Below, one piece after another: positions 34,930 through 43,031 of a stretch of 59,624 nt of DNA (positions are counted from its first letter, which is position 1; every line of letters starts with the position of its first letter). The position numbers and the translations under genes are program-made. Source of the stretch: Clostridia bacterium (GTDB taxonomy: Bacteria; Bacillota; Clostridia; TANB77; CAG-508). The notes beneath the pieces are model-generated. The model searched no databases and was not told the DNA's origin. It saw only the letters and a program-made list of their open reading frames with translations. The DNA is taken from NCBI GenBank assembly GCA_017934475.1, contig JAGBJN010000005.1, forward strand, positions 1 to 59,624. Reading direction: 5' to 3'.

Positions 34930-35997
34930 ATGAAAAAATACTTACCATTTATATTGGCAGGAGTAGTAATATTAATTACATTGATACTATCAATAATTGT
35001 ATTAAACATACCTAAAGAAGAACAAGTAACAATTGCTCAAATAAAAGAGGGAGTTGTAGAAAGAAATGTTGTTAATACAGAAAGTGGAGATACAATTATT
35101 GTTGAAATAGAGGAAGTTGATGAAGCAACAGAAGAAGAATTAGAACCTATTGATGAAGAAAAAATAAAAGCAGCTGCAGAGAAAAATATAAGTACAGATA
35201 TGTATTATTATATAGAAGTAAATTGCACAGCACAAGTTGTAACAGTATATAAGAAAGATGAAAATGATAATTATACAATACCTGTAAGATCTATGATTTG
35301 TTCTACAGGTAGATCTACACCAAGTTCAGGAATATATAAATTACCAGGAAGAAGAAGTATATGGCGAGCATTATATGGCGGAGTATACGGACACTATGTT
35401 ACAAATATTGTAGGAGCGATATTATTCCATTCAGTTCCATATACAGCATATGGCGATAACAGTAGTTTGGAATATTGGGAGTACGATAAATTAGGAACAG
35501 ATGCTTCAATGGGATGTGTAAGGTTAACTGTTAGAGACGCAAAATGGATATATGAAAATTGTGGAGCAGGTACTCAAGTAGAATTTTATAATGATTCTAA
35601 CCCTGGACCTTTAGGTAGACCATCAGCTAAGAAAATATCATCTTATCCAGATGAGTTAAGAAATTGGGATCCTACTGATCCAGATGGAGATAATCCTTGG
35701 CACTCATATAATGAAAATCAGCCTACAGGTCAACAAGTTGAAACAAAGCCTGTTCAAAACGAAACAAAAAATGAAAAAATAGTATCACAAAATACAATAA
35801 AAGAAGAAACAAATACTGTAGATACAACAAGCACAACAACTACAGAAAATGAAAATAAAGAAAAAACAAACACAACTACAGAAAAGACAACTGCTGAAGA
35901 TAAAACTACTAACGAAAATAAAGGAGAAGAAACTAAGCCAACTAATGAAACAACTAAAACAACAACTAATGAAACAACAGAAGGAAATACTATTTAA
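34930..35997 (+). CDS. L,D-transpeptidase (YkuD domain) with Thr/Glu/Asn-rich tail
   Basis: 355 residues. One N-terminal membrane helix (about 5-27) and an acidic stalk (about 40-85). A YkuD domain follows at about 92-225 (YYIEVNCTAQVVTVYKKDE onward). The active site is HSVPY near 167-171 and SMGCVRLTVRDAKWIYE near 193-209, so the conserved His and catalytic Cys are present. The last 90 residues or so are a Thr/Glu/Asn/Lys low-complexity tail. The enzyme should form 3-3 cross-links or attach proteins to peptidoglycan outside the membrane. It is a single gene between the tRNA operon and rpsO. Confidence 0.9.
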   Translation: MKKYLPFILAGVVILITLILSIIVLNIPKEEQVTIAQIKEGVVERNVVNTESGDTIIVEIEEVDEATEEELEPIDEEKIKAAAEKNISTDMYYYIEVNCTAQVVTVYKKDENDNYTIPVRSMICSTGRSTPSSGIYKLPGRRSIWRALYGGVYGHYVTNIVGAILFHSVPYTAYGDNSSLEYWEYDKLGTDASMGCVRLTVRDAKWIYENCGAGTQVEFYNDSNPGPLGRPSAKKISSYPDELRNWDPTDPDGDNPWHSYNENQPTGQQVETKPVQNETKNEKIVSQNTIKEETNTVDTTSTTTTENENKEKTNTTTEKTTAEDKTTNENKGEETKPTNETTKTTTNETTEGNTI

Positions 35998-36016
35998 AAT
36001 AAATAACATAAAACTA

Positions 36017-36045
36017 TTGCAATTTAGCAAAAAATGTGATAATAT
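36017..36045 (+). promoter_or_regulatory. Promoter of rpsO
   Basis: TTGCAA (36017) and TAATAT (36040-36045) are separated by 17 bp. Confidence 0.55.
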
Positions 36046-36047
36046 AT

Positions 36048-36120
36048 GTAACGTAAATACCTTATACTTAGTTTTAGGAAAAACCTACTTTAACTCAGTT
36101 TAAGGCTTATAAAAATAATA
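36048..36120 (+). promoter_or_regulatory. rpsO 5' leader with small stems, possible S15 autoregulation
   Basis: The leader of about 80 nt holds TAGG/CCTA and CTTTAAC/GTTTAAG hairpins (the second with one mismatch) before AGGAGGTG. Ribosomal protein S15 regulates its own mRNA through leader structures in several bacterial groups; this leader is the right place and size, but I do not recognise a known S15 motif. Confidence 0.35.
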
Positions 36121-36134
36121 TAGGAGGTGTAAAC

Positions 36135-36398
36135 ATGACAAAAGAAAGAAAACAAGAAATCATTAATACTTATAAAAGAGACGAAAAAGATACTGGTTCT
36201 CCAGAAGTTCAAATAGCTCTTTTAACAGAAAGAATTAATGAATTAACAGAACACTTAAAAGTACATAAAAAAGATAACCATTCAAGAAGAGGTCTTCTAA
36301 AAATGGTTGGTGCTAGAAGAAGCTTATTAAAATATTTAAGTGAAAAGGATGTTCAAAGATATAGAGACATCGTTGAAAAATTAGGATTAAGAAAATAA
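36135..36398 (+). CDS. rpsO: 30S ribosomal protein S15
   Basis: 87 residues, normal length. Typical S15 sequence: [19 protein letters not shown] near 19-37, [19 protein letters not shown] near 38-56, and [20 protein letters not shown] near 58-77. It binds 16S rRNA at the central domain early in 30S assembly. AGGAGGTG precedes the ATG. It is followed by a strong terminator and then pnp, the classical rpsO-pnp order. Confidence 0.98.
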   Translation: MTKERKQEIINTYKRDEKDTGSPEVQIALLTERINELTEHLKVHKKDNHSRRGLLKMVGARRSLLKYLSEKDVQRYRDIVEKLGLRK

Positions 36399-36402
36399 TA
36401 AA

Positions 36403-36443
36403 TTGGACGTTTCGCTATATAAAAGTGAAACGTCTAAATTTTT
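36403..36443 (+). terminator. Rho-independent terminator after rpsO
   Basis: A 13-bp stem (36403-36415 with 36425-36437, two G-U pairs) and a T run ending at 36443. The gap to pnp also holds a TATAAT-like -10 near 36516 without a clear -35, and a GGCT/AGCC mini-hairpin at 36613-36623 just before the pnp ribosome site. Confidence 0.8.
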
Positions 36444-36641
36444 AATTAAATTTTCTATTATTTATTATTATTTTTTTTTTGATATTTTACATCAATACTT
36501 TGATTATGTGGTAGCTTGTATAATATATTATTAAAAGAAATAGTAAAAAATCTATAATAATACATTATAGAGGTTACAACTAAGAAGAGTATTGATTAAA
36601 ATAAATATATTTAGGCTATAAGCCGGAAAAGGAGAATATTT

Positions 36642-38810
36642 ATGTTTAAAAAATACGAAACAGAATTAGCTGGAAGACCATTCAGTATCGAAACAGGAAA
36701 AATTTGTGGTTTAGCAAATGGTAGTGTTATGGTTCGCTACGGAGACACAGTTGTAATGGTTAATGTTACAGCAGCAAAAGAGCCAAAAGAGGGAATAGAT
36801 TTCTTCCCATTATCAGTAGATTATGAAGAAAAATTATATGCTGTAGGTAAAATACCTGGAGGATTTACAAGAAGAGAGGGAAAACCATCTGATAAGGCTA
36901 TACTTGTATCGAGAGCAATTGATAGACCTTTAAGACCATTATTCCCAAAAGATTTTAGAAATGATGTTGTAGTTGTTGCAACAGTATTATCAGTAGAACA
37001 AGATAACTCACCAGAAGTTTGTGCTACAATTGGTGCAGCAGCAGCACTTGCAATTTCAGATATTCCATTTGGTGGACCAACAGCTGCAGTTTCAGTAGGT
37101 TATATTGATGGTGAAGTTATTATAAACCCAACATCAGAACAAAGAGAAAAATCAATATTAAATCTTACTCTTGCTGGAACAGAAGAAAAAATTACAATGA
37201 TTGAAGCAGGAGCAAATGAACTTCCAAATGAAGAAATGCTAAGAGCAATTAAAGAAGCTCATGTTGAAATTAAGAAGATTTGTAAATTTATTTCTGAAAT
37301 CCAAGCTGATTGTGGAAAAGAAAAATTTGAATATAAACATTTTGGAGTAGAAACAGAATTTTATAATGAATTAAGAACTCAGTTCAAAGATAGAATGTAT
37401 AATGAAATTCAAGTTGAAGATAAAGAAGTTAGAGATGAAAGAGTAGATGCAATTCAAGCTTCAATGACAGAATATGTTACAGAAAAATATGGAGAAGAAG
37501 AGGCAGAAACAAGAAAACAAGACATAGCTGACACAATACATGATCTTGAAAAAGAATGTGTTAGAGAAATGATATATGTTGAACATAAACGTCCAGATGG
37601 TAGAAAAATAGATGAATTAAGACCTTTATCATGTGAAGTTGGAGTACTTCCAAGAGTACATGGTAGTGCAATATTTACTCGTGGACAAACACAAGCTATG
37701 ACAATAGTAACATTAGGAATGAAATCAGAAGAACAATTATTAGATGGTGTAGACGAAGAAACAGGAAAAAGATATATGCATCAATATAACTTCCCTTCAT
37801 ATTCAGTAGGTGAAGCAAGACCATCAAGAGGACCAGGAAGAAGAGAAATAGGACATGGTGCTTTAGCAGAAAAAGCATTAGTTCCAGTTATTCCATCAGA
37901 AGAAGAATTCCCATATGCAATTAGAGTTGTATCAGAAATCTTATCTTCAAATGGTTCAACATCACAAGCAAGTATTTGTGGTAGTACACTAGCATTAATG
38001 GATGCAGGTGTTCCAATTAAGAAACCAGTTGCTGGTATTTCAACAGGTTTAGTTACAAGCAAAGATAATCCAGATGAATATATAATGTTAACAGATATTC
38101 AAGGAATTGAAGATTTCTTCGGAGATATGGACTTTAAAGTTGGTGGTACAAAAGATGGTATCACAGCAATCCAAGTTGATATTAAATGTGATGGTTTAAG
38201 TTATGAAATAATTGAAGAAGCATTTAATAGAACAAAAGTAGCAAGAGATTATATTTTAGATAATATAATGCTTCCTGTAATCTCAGAACCAAGAAAAGAA
38301 TTATCTAAATATGCACCTAAAATTACAACAATTAATATTCCAGTAGATAAGATAAAAGATGTTATCGGACCAGGGGGAAAAATGATTAATAAAATTATTG
38401 AAGAAGCAAAAGGTGTTAAAATAGATATAGATGAAGAAGGACACGTATGTATTTATTCTTCAGAAGGACAAGATGGAGAAAAAGCATTAAAGATGATTGA
38501 AGAAATTACAAGAGAAATTGAAGCTGGAAAAATCTATGATGGAAAGGTAACAAGACTTGCATCATTTGGAGCATTTGTAAGCTTAGGTGGAGGAAAAGAA
38601 GGATTACTTCATATTTCTAAAATTTCACACAAACGTGTAGAAAAAGTGGAAGATGTACTTGCAGTTGGAGATGAAGTTACTGTAAAAGTTTCTGAAATTG
38701 ATAATCAAGGTAGAATAAACTTAAATATGAAAGATTTAGAAGTTGTAAATAATGATGAAGAAAATGTAGAATCAAAATCAGAAGAAACAACTGAAACAAT
38801 TGAAGAATAA
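36642..38810 (+). CDS. pnp: Polyribonucleotide nucleotidyltransferase (PNPase)
   Basis: 722 residues, normal length. Two RNase PH-like domains are joined by a helical domain: FPLSVDYEEKLYAVGKIPGG near 50-69 in the first, RPDGRKIDELRPLSCEVGVL near 315-334 and EILSSNGSTSQASICGSTLA near 435-454 in the second. A KH domain with VIGPGGKMINKIIEE is near 570-584. An S1 domain with GKVTRLASFGAFVSLGGGKEGLLHISK is near 632-658. It degrades RNA from the 3' end using phosphate. AAGGAGAA precedes the ATG. PNPase autoregulates through its leader in other bacteria. Confidence 0.98.
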   Translation: MFKKYETELAGRPFSIETGKICGLANGSVMVRYGDTVVMVNVTAAKEPKEGIDFFPLSVDYEEKLYAVGKIPGGFTRREGKPSDKAILVSRAIDRPLRPLFPKDFRNDVVVVATVLSVEQDNSPEVCATIGAAAALAISDIPFGGPTAAVSVGYIDGEVIINPTSEQREKSILNLTLAGTEEKITMIEAGANELPNEEMLRAIKEAHVEIKKICKFISEIQADCGKEKFEYKHFGVETEFYNELRTQFKDRMYNEIQVEDKEVRDERVDAIQASMTEYVTEKYGEEEAETRKQDIADTIHDLEKECVREMIYVEHKRPDGRKIDELRPLSCEVGVLPRVHGSAIFTRGQTQAMTIVTLGMKSEEQLLDGVDEETGKRYMHQYNFPSYSVGEARPSRGPGRREIGHGALAEKALVPVIPSEEEFPYAIRVVSEILSSNGSTSQASICGSTLALMDAGVPIKKPVAGISTGLVTSKDNPDEYIMLTDIQGIEDFFGDMDFKVGGTKDGITAIQVDIKCDGLSYEIIEEAFNRTKVARDYILDNIMLPVISEPRKELSKYAPKITTINIPVDKIKDVIGPGGKMINKIIEEAKGVKIDIDEEGHVCIYSSEGQDGEKALKMIEEITREIEAGKIYDGKVTRLASFGAFVSLGGGKEGLLHISKISHKRVEKVEDVLAVGDEVTVKVSEIDNQGRINLNMKDLEVVNNDEENVESKSEETTETIEE

Positions 38811-38813
38811 TAA

Positions 38814-38841
38814 AAAAAGGCAACCATTTTGGTTGCCTTTA
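38814..38841 (+). terminator. Hairpin terminator after pnp
   Basis: AAAGGCAACC and GGTTGCCTTT (38831-38840) form a 10-bp stem. The T run is only three bases before ACT, so termination may be partial. Confidence 0.7.
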
Positions 38842-38860
38842 CTAAAATAATTTTTTTTAG

Positions 38861-38889
38861 TTGCAAAAAAAAAATTAAAATGTTATAAT
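38861..38889 (+). promoter_or_regulatory. Promoter of the GT2 gene
   Basis: TTGCAA (38861) and a perfect TATAAT (38884-38889) are separated by 17 bp. Confidence 0.65.
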
Positions 38890-38946
38890 ATTTTTTGAAA
38901 TAATAGAATAATATAAAAATAAATATAATATTTAAAGGAGTAAAAA

Positions 38947-40173
38947 ATGGAATATTTATATATATTACAGCAGGCTTTAGTCTGGATTGTAACTATATTT
39001 TGGTTATATCAAATTATAATAAGTATATGTTCCTTAATTAAATTTAAAGAAAAACCAATATTAGAAGAAAAACAAAATAGATTTATGGCAATAATACCTG
39101 CACATAATGAATCTGCAGTAGTAGCTAATTTAGTAGAAAGTTTAAAAAATCAAAATTATCCAAAGGAATTATATGATATATATGTAATTGCAGATAATTG
39201 TACAGATAATACTGCAGAAAAGGCTAGAAATGCTGGTGCAATTGTTTATGAAAGATTTGATGATACAAAGAAAACAAAAGGATTTGCACTTCAATGGTTT
39301 TTAGCACAAAAAATAGAAGAAAACGCACCATATGATGCTTTCTGTGTATTTGATGCAGATAATATTGCAGATAGTAATTTCTTTACAGCAATGAATAAGA
39401 AATTAAACCAAGGTGAAACTGTTGTACAAGGTTATAGAGATATAAAAAATCCTTCAGATAACTGGATAACTGCAGGATATGCAATATTCTACTGGACTAT
39501 GAATAGATTTTACCATTTAGCAAGATATAATGTTGGATTATCTCCACTTTTAAATGGAACAGGCTTTATGGTTAGATTTGATATTATAAAAGAAACAGGT
39601 TGGAATACAAAAACACTTACAGAAGATATTGAGTTTTCATTAAAAAATATTATAGAAGGTAGAAAATTAGGTTGGGCAACAGATGCAATAGTATATGACG
39701 AACAACCAACAGGATTTAAACAATCTTGGTCACAAAGAACAAGATGGACAGTTGGACATATACAATGTATGAAAGAATATACAGGACTTTTAGCATTAGC
39801 AGTGAAAGAACATAAAAGTCTTATGAACTTTGATGGTTTATTATATATTTTAGGTTCAATCCCAATGTTTGTACTTACTCTTATATTATTGTTAATCAAT
39901 TTCATAATGTATATTGGAAATGGAGAAACATTTGAACTTTTAATTAATTTAGCAAGGTATTTAGTACCAACATTTATATTCCCAATTCTTACAGCAATAT
40001 TAATTATGAAGATAGATAAGAAACCAATAAAACCAATGTGGAAAGGGTTAATATTCTATCCATTATTCTTAGGATCATGGTTACTTATAAACTTTAAATG
40101 CTTATTTGTAAGAAATACAAAATGGGAAAAAATAGAACATAAAAGAGATATAAAAATAAATGAAGTAAACTAG
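38947..40173 (+). CDS. Membrane glycosyltransferase family 2 (processive type)
   Basis: 408 residues. One helix near 8-30, a GT-A domain (about 45-290), then three or four helices to about 390. Motifs of processive GT2 enzymes are present: FMAIIPAHNE near 46-55, FDADN near 135-139, LTEDIEFS near 223-230 and QRTRWTVG near 263-270 (the Q/RxxRW signature). Such enzymes use a UDP-sugar to build or export a beta-linked polysaccharide or glycolipid. No partner genes for a known polymer (bcs, pga, hyaluronan) are adjacent, so the product is unknown. It has its own promoter and terminator. Confidence 0.88.
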   Translation: MEYLYILQQALVWIVTIFWLYQIIISICSLIKFKEKPILEEKQNRFMAIIPAHNESAVVANLVESLKNQNYPKELYDIYVIADNCTDNTAEKARNAGAIVYERFDDTKKTKGFALQWFLAQKIEENAPYDAFCVFDADNIADSNFFTAMNKKLNQGETVVQGYRDIKNPSDNWITAGYAIFYWTMNRFYHLARYNVGLSPLLNGTGFMVRFDIIKETGWNTKTLTEDIEFSLKNIIEGRKLGWATDAIVYDEQPTGFKQSWSQRTRWTVGHIQCMKEYTGLLALAVKEHKSLMNFDGLLYILGSIPMFVLTLILLLINFIMYIGNGETFELLINLARYLVPTFIFPILTAILIMKIDKKPIKPMWKGLIFYPLFLGSWLLINFKCLFVRNTKWEKIEHKRDIKINEVN

Positions 40174-40200
40174 AAAGGGACCAAAAATGGTCTCTTTTTT
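40174..40200 (+). terminator. Rho-independent terminator
   Basis: AAAGGGACCA pairs with TGGTCTCTTT (one G-U pair) around a 4-nt A loop and runs into six T. Confidence 0.85.
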
Positions 40201-40227
40201 GACTTTATATGAAAAAAATGTTATAAT
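40199..40227 (+). promoter_or_regulatory. Promoter of the second odd cassette
   Basis: TTGACT (40199) and a perfect TATAAT (40222-40227) are separated by 17 bp. The -35 begins in the T run of the previous terminator. Confidence 0.78.
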
Positions 40228-40245
40228 TAAAGATGTAACTATTAA

Positions 40246-40257
40246 CGGGCAATAGCC
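40246..40257 (+). promoter_or_regulatory. Leader hairpin of the second odd cassette
   Basis: GGGC-AATA-GCCC, a tight GC hairpin about 12 nt downstream of the predicted start of transcription, ahead of GAGGAGG. It parallels the ATGGGG/CCCCAT hairpin in the leader of the odd gene at 19724. Confidence 0.4.
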
Positions 40258-40290
40258 CATTGCAGCAGTCAAATAGAGGAGGACTTGCTG

Positions 40291-40662
40291 ATGAAAACAT
40301 TAGGCAACATTGTGTTAGAATTTGATGCAGAAAGTCAAAAGGTTATCACAGAGGAGATGGATCGAGCAACGAAAAACTACACTTTTGATTGGAGAAAATT
40401 TAAGGTGCTAGCTGACTACGAAAAAATCGTTAAGAAAATGCTTGATAAGCTTTATGTATGGTGCTTTGAGTGTGCTGTTCATGAAGTTGATAATCTGGAT
40501 GATATACCTAAAGAGGTAAGACTGTCGGTTTCTACACTTGAAGAGTGGGAAAGTAAGGAATTTGTAAAAATTCTGAATCCAATAAAAAGAAACCAGCCAT
40601 GCCGGACAAAAAGTGTAATGATATGTATCAAAAAAGAAACAAAAAATAATTTAATGAAATAA
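40291..40662 (+). CDS. Hypothetical protein with atypical composition
   Basis: 123 residues, not recognised, soluble. It begins MKTLGNIVLEFDAESQKVI, has a helical centre (YEKIVKKMLDKLYVWCFECAVHEVDN) and a basic end with CRTKSVMICIKKE. The ATG at 40291 is chosen over the in-frame TTG at 40285 because GAGGAGG ends 8 bases before it. Base and codon use is visibly richer in G and C than neighbours (GTG, CTG, GAG, TCG, and a CGG Arg at 40603). Like the gene at 19724 it is a single gene with its own strong promoter, leader hairpin and terminator. It may be a transferred cassette. Function unknown. Confidence 0.68.
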   Translation: MKTLGNIVLEFDAESQKVITEEMDRATKNYTFDWRKFKVLADYEKIVKKMLDKLYVWCFECAVHEVDNLDDIPKEVRLSVSTLEEWESKEFVKILNPIKRNQPCRTKSVMICIKKETKNNLMK

Positions 40663-40671
40663 GCAAGTCCG

Positions 40672-40705
40672 AAAAACTTGGAGATGAATGTCTCCAGGTT
40701 TTTCT
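40672..40705 (+). terminator. Rho-independent terminator of the second odd cassette
   Basis: AAAAACTTGGAGA (40672-40684) pairs over 13 bp with TCTCCAGGTTTTT (40691-40703), one G-U pair. Confidence 0.85.
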
Positions 40706-40724
40706 TTGTTTTGTATTTATTTTA

Positions 40725-40753
40725 TAGACAATTTTTTTTGCTAATGATATAAT
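40725..40753 (+). promoter_or_regulatory. Promoter of the P-loop/Asp23 gene and cmk-plsC
   Basis: TAGACA (40725) and a perfect TATAAT (40748-40753) are separated by 17 bp. Confidence 0.65.
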
Positions 40754-40813
40754 AAAACCAATTATATAATGCAAAAATATTGAATATAATATTATTAAGG
40801 AGAATATAGAAAA

Positions 40814-41641
40814 ATGAGAGTATATGCATTTGTTGGGCCATCTGGAACAGGAAAAAGTTATAGAGCACAGATGGTTGCAGGAGAAAACAATATAGAATAT
40901 ATTATTGATGATGGACTTTTAGTAAATGAAAATGAGGTTGTTGCAGGGACATCTGCAAAAAAAGCACCTACAAAAATAGAAACAGTTAGACATGCAATAT
41001 TCATTGAAGAAAAAGAAAAAAATGAAATGAAAGAAGCAATAAAAAGACTTAATCCTGAATCAATATTAATACTTGGAACATCTGATGGAATGGTAGAAAA
41101 GATTGCAGAAAATTTGGGATTACCTAAAATAGAGAAAACAGTTTATATACAAGATGTTGCAACAGAAAAAGAAATGAAAACAGCAAGAAATATAAGAGTT
41201 ACAGAGGGAAAACATGTTATACCAGTTCCAACATTTGAAATAAAAAAACAATTTTCTGGATTTATATTAGACCCACTTCAAATATTTAAATCAAAAGGAA
41301 GCGGAAATAAGCCATATATATCAGAAAAATCAATAATTAGACCAACTTTTAGTTATTTAGGAAACTTTACAATTGCAGATACAGTATTTAGACAAATAAT
41401 AGAATATTTGGCTAAAAAGGACAGTGGTATTGCAAGAGTAATAAGAACAAGAGTAGAAAGTTATGAAGATGGTACATCAATTTATATGGAAGTTGTTGTT
41501 GTATATGGTGTAAATGTTATAGACTGCTTAAATAATTTTAAAGAAAAAAGTATAAAAGAAATAGAAAGACTTACAACAATGAATATAGAATCAATAAAAG
41601 TTATAGCAAAATCAATAGAAGTACCTGAAAAAAATAATTAA
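40814..41641 (+). CDS. P-loop ATPase fused to an Asp23/Gls24 domain
   Basis: 275 residues. The N-terminus is a P-loop domain: MRVYAFVGPSGTGKSYRAQM with GPSGTGKS at 8-15, and a hydrophobic ESILILGTSDG strand near 82-92 in the Walker B region. The C-terminal third (about 176-270: FSYLGNFTIADTVFRQIIEYL, RVIRTRVESYEDGTSIYMEV) matches the Asp23/Gls24 fold, found in envelope-stress proteins of Gram-positives. The fused layout suggests an ATP-dependent function linked to that domain, but none is known to me. It precedes cmk by 14 bases and likely shares its transcript. AAGGAG precedes the ATG. Confidence 0.78.
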   Translation: MRVYAFVGPSGTGKSYRAQMVAGENNIEYIIDDGLLVNENEVVAGTSAKKAPTKIETVRHAIFIEEKEKNEMKEAIKRLNPESILILGTSDGMVEKIAENLGLPKIEKTVYIQDVATEKEMKTARNIRVTEGKHVIPVPTFEIKKQFSGFILDPLQIFKSKGSGNKPYISEKSIIRPTFSYLGNFTIADTVFRQIIEYLAKKDSGIARVIRTRVESYEDGTSIYMEVVVVYGVNVIDCLNNFKEKSIKEIERLTTMNIESIKVIAKSIEVPEKNN

Positions 41642-41655
41642 AAGGAGAAATAAAA

Positions 41656-42327
41656 ATGTCATTTATAGTAGCAATAGATGGACCTGCGGGAACAGGAAAA
41701 GGAACAATAACAAAATTAATATCTAAAGAAATGGGACTTGTAAATATAGATACAGGAGCAACATATAGATGTGTAGCATTATATTGTATAGAAAACAATA
41801 TTAATGTTGCTGATACTGAAAAAATAATAGATAATTTACCAAATATTAATATTGATATGAAAAATGAAAATGGTGAGCAAACTGTTTATTTAAATGGAGA
41901 AGATGTAACAAGTAAAATAAGAACTCCAGAAGTAACTAAAATTGTGTCAGAAGTATCATCTATAAAAGAAGTACGTTTTGCAATGGTTGATGTACAAAGA
42001 AACCTAGCATTAGGAAAAGATGTAATAATGGAAGGAAGAGATATTACTACTTACGTATTTCCAAATGCTGATGTAAAAATATATATGGATGCAGATGAAG
42101 TTGAAAGAGCGAATAGAAGATATAAAGAAATGCAAGAAAAGGGAATGGAAATTACTTTTGAGGAAGTATTAGAAAATATTCAAAAAAGAGATAAAAATGA
42201 TAAGGAAAAAGAAATAGGTGCACTTAAAATTGCAGAAGATGCAATTTATGTTGATACAACAAAATTAACAATAGAAGAAGTAAAAGAAAAAATCAAAGGA
42301 ATAATAGAAGAGAAAAGAGGCAAATAA
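41656..42327 (+). CDS. cmk: Cytidylate kinase
   Basis: 223 residues, normal length. P-loop GPAGTGKGTITK near 9-20, NIDTGATYRCVALYCI near 31-46, and the CMP-binding region MEGRDITTYVFPNADVKIYM near 123-142. It phosphorylates CMP and dCMP. It is followed directly by plsC with no gap, then by the S1-protein gene. Firmicutes often have cmk-plsC-ispH-rpsA; ispH is missing from this series. Confidence 0.95.
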   Translation: MSFIVAIDGPAGTGKGTITKLISKEMGLVNIDTGATYRCVALYCIENNINVADTEKIIDNLPNINIDMKNENGEQTVYLNGEDVTSKIRTPEVTKIVSEVSSIKEVRFAMVDVQRNLALGKDVIMEGRDITTYVFPNADVKIYMDADEVERANRRYKEMQEKGMEITFEEVLENIQKRDKNDKEKEIGALKIAEDAIYVDTTKLTIEEVKEKIKGIIEEKRGK

Positions 42328-42915
42328 ATGAAGACATTTTTAAGAGTAATAATAGAATTTGTTTTTAAAATATATTATATAATTGTACATAGAATGAAAG
42401 TAGAAGGAAGAGAAAATATACCAATGGATGAGCCTGTTATATTTTGTGCAAATCATAAAAGTTTTTTAGATCCACCACTTATAAAAATAACGGCAAAAAG
42501 AAACATGTATTTTTTAGCAAAAATAGAACTTGCAAAAAATCCAATACTAAAATTTTTAGGTTGGGTATTTGAAGTAATGTATGTAAAAAATGATGAAAAA
42601 GATATAAATGCAATAAAAGGTTCTTTAAAACACTTAAAAAAAGGAGATTGTATTGCACTATTTCCTGAAGGAACAAGAAATGGTTTAGCAAAAGGTGAAA
42701 AAGTAAGAGATGGAGCAGCATTTTTTGCAATAAGAGGTGGAGCAAAAGTTGTACCAATTGGAATTTCTGGTAAAATGAAACCATTTACTAAATTAACTAT
42801 AAGATATGGAAAACCATTAGATTATAGTAGTTATAAAAAAGCGGAAGATGATAAAAAAGCATTAGAAGAAGTTACAGAAGATTTAATGAAACACATATTA
42901 GAACTTGTTAAATAA
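42328..42915 (+). CDS. plsC: 1-acyl-sn-glycerol-3-phosphate acyltransferase
   Basis: 195 residues. Acyltransferase motifs: NHKSFLDPP near 42-50 (HX4D catalytic motif) and FPEGTRNG near 112-119. A membrane-associated N-terminus (about 5-20) is followed by KVEGRENIPMDEPVIFCAN. It adds the second acyl chain to make phosphatidic acid. It starts on the base after the cmk stop, with the ribosome site in the cmk end (AAAAGAGG). Confidence 0.93.
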   Translation: MKTFLRVIIEFVFKIYYIIVHRMKVEGRENIPMDEPVIFCANHKSFLDPPLIKITAKRNMYFLAKIELAKNPILKFLGWVFEVMYVKNDEKDINAIKGSLKHLKKGDCIALFPEGTRNGLAKGEKVRDGAAFFAIRGGAKVVPIGISGKMKPFTKLTIRYGKPLDYSSYKKAEDDKKALEEVTEDLMKHILELVK

Positions 42916-42929
42916 TACAATAAATTATG

Positions 42930-42958
42930 TTGACAATAAAAAGATATTGATATATAAT
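42930..42958 (+). promoter_or_regulatory. Strong promoter of the S1-protein gene
   Basis: Perfect TTGACA (42930-42935) and perfect TATAAT (42953-42958) with a 17-bp gap. The transcript would begin about 10-15 bases before a 10-bp hairpin. Confidence 0.88.
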
Positions 42959-42978
42959 AAAATAGTTAAAATTTGAAT

Positions 42979-43008
42979 AATAAGAAGCTTTTATATAGGC
43001 TTCTTATT
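42979..43008 (+). promoter_or_regulatory. Leader hairpin of the S1-protein gene
   Basis: AATAAGAAGC (42979-42988) pairs perfectly with GCTTCTTATT (42999-43008) around a 10-nt loop. No T run follows, so it is not a normal terminator. Its place in the leader between a consensus promoter and the ribosome site suggests a control or stability element; S1 autoregulates its own mRNA in other bacteria. Confidence 0.55.
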
Positions 43009-43031
43009 AATTGTAAATAAGGTGAAAAAAT

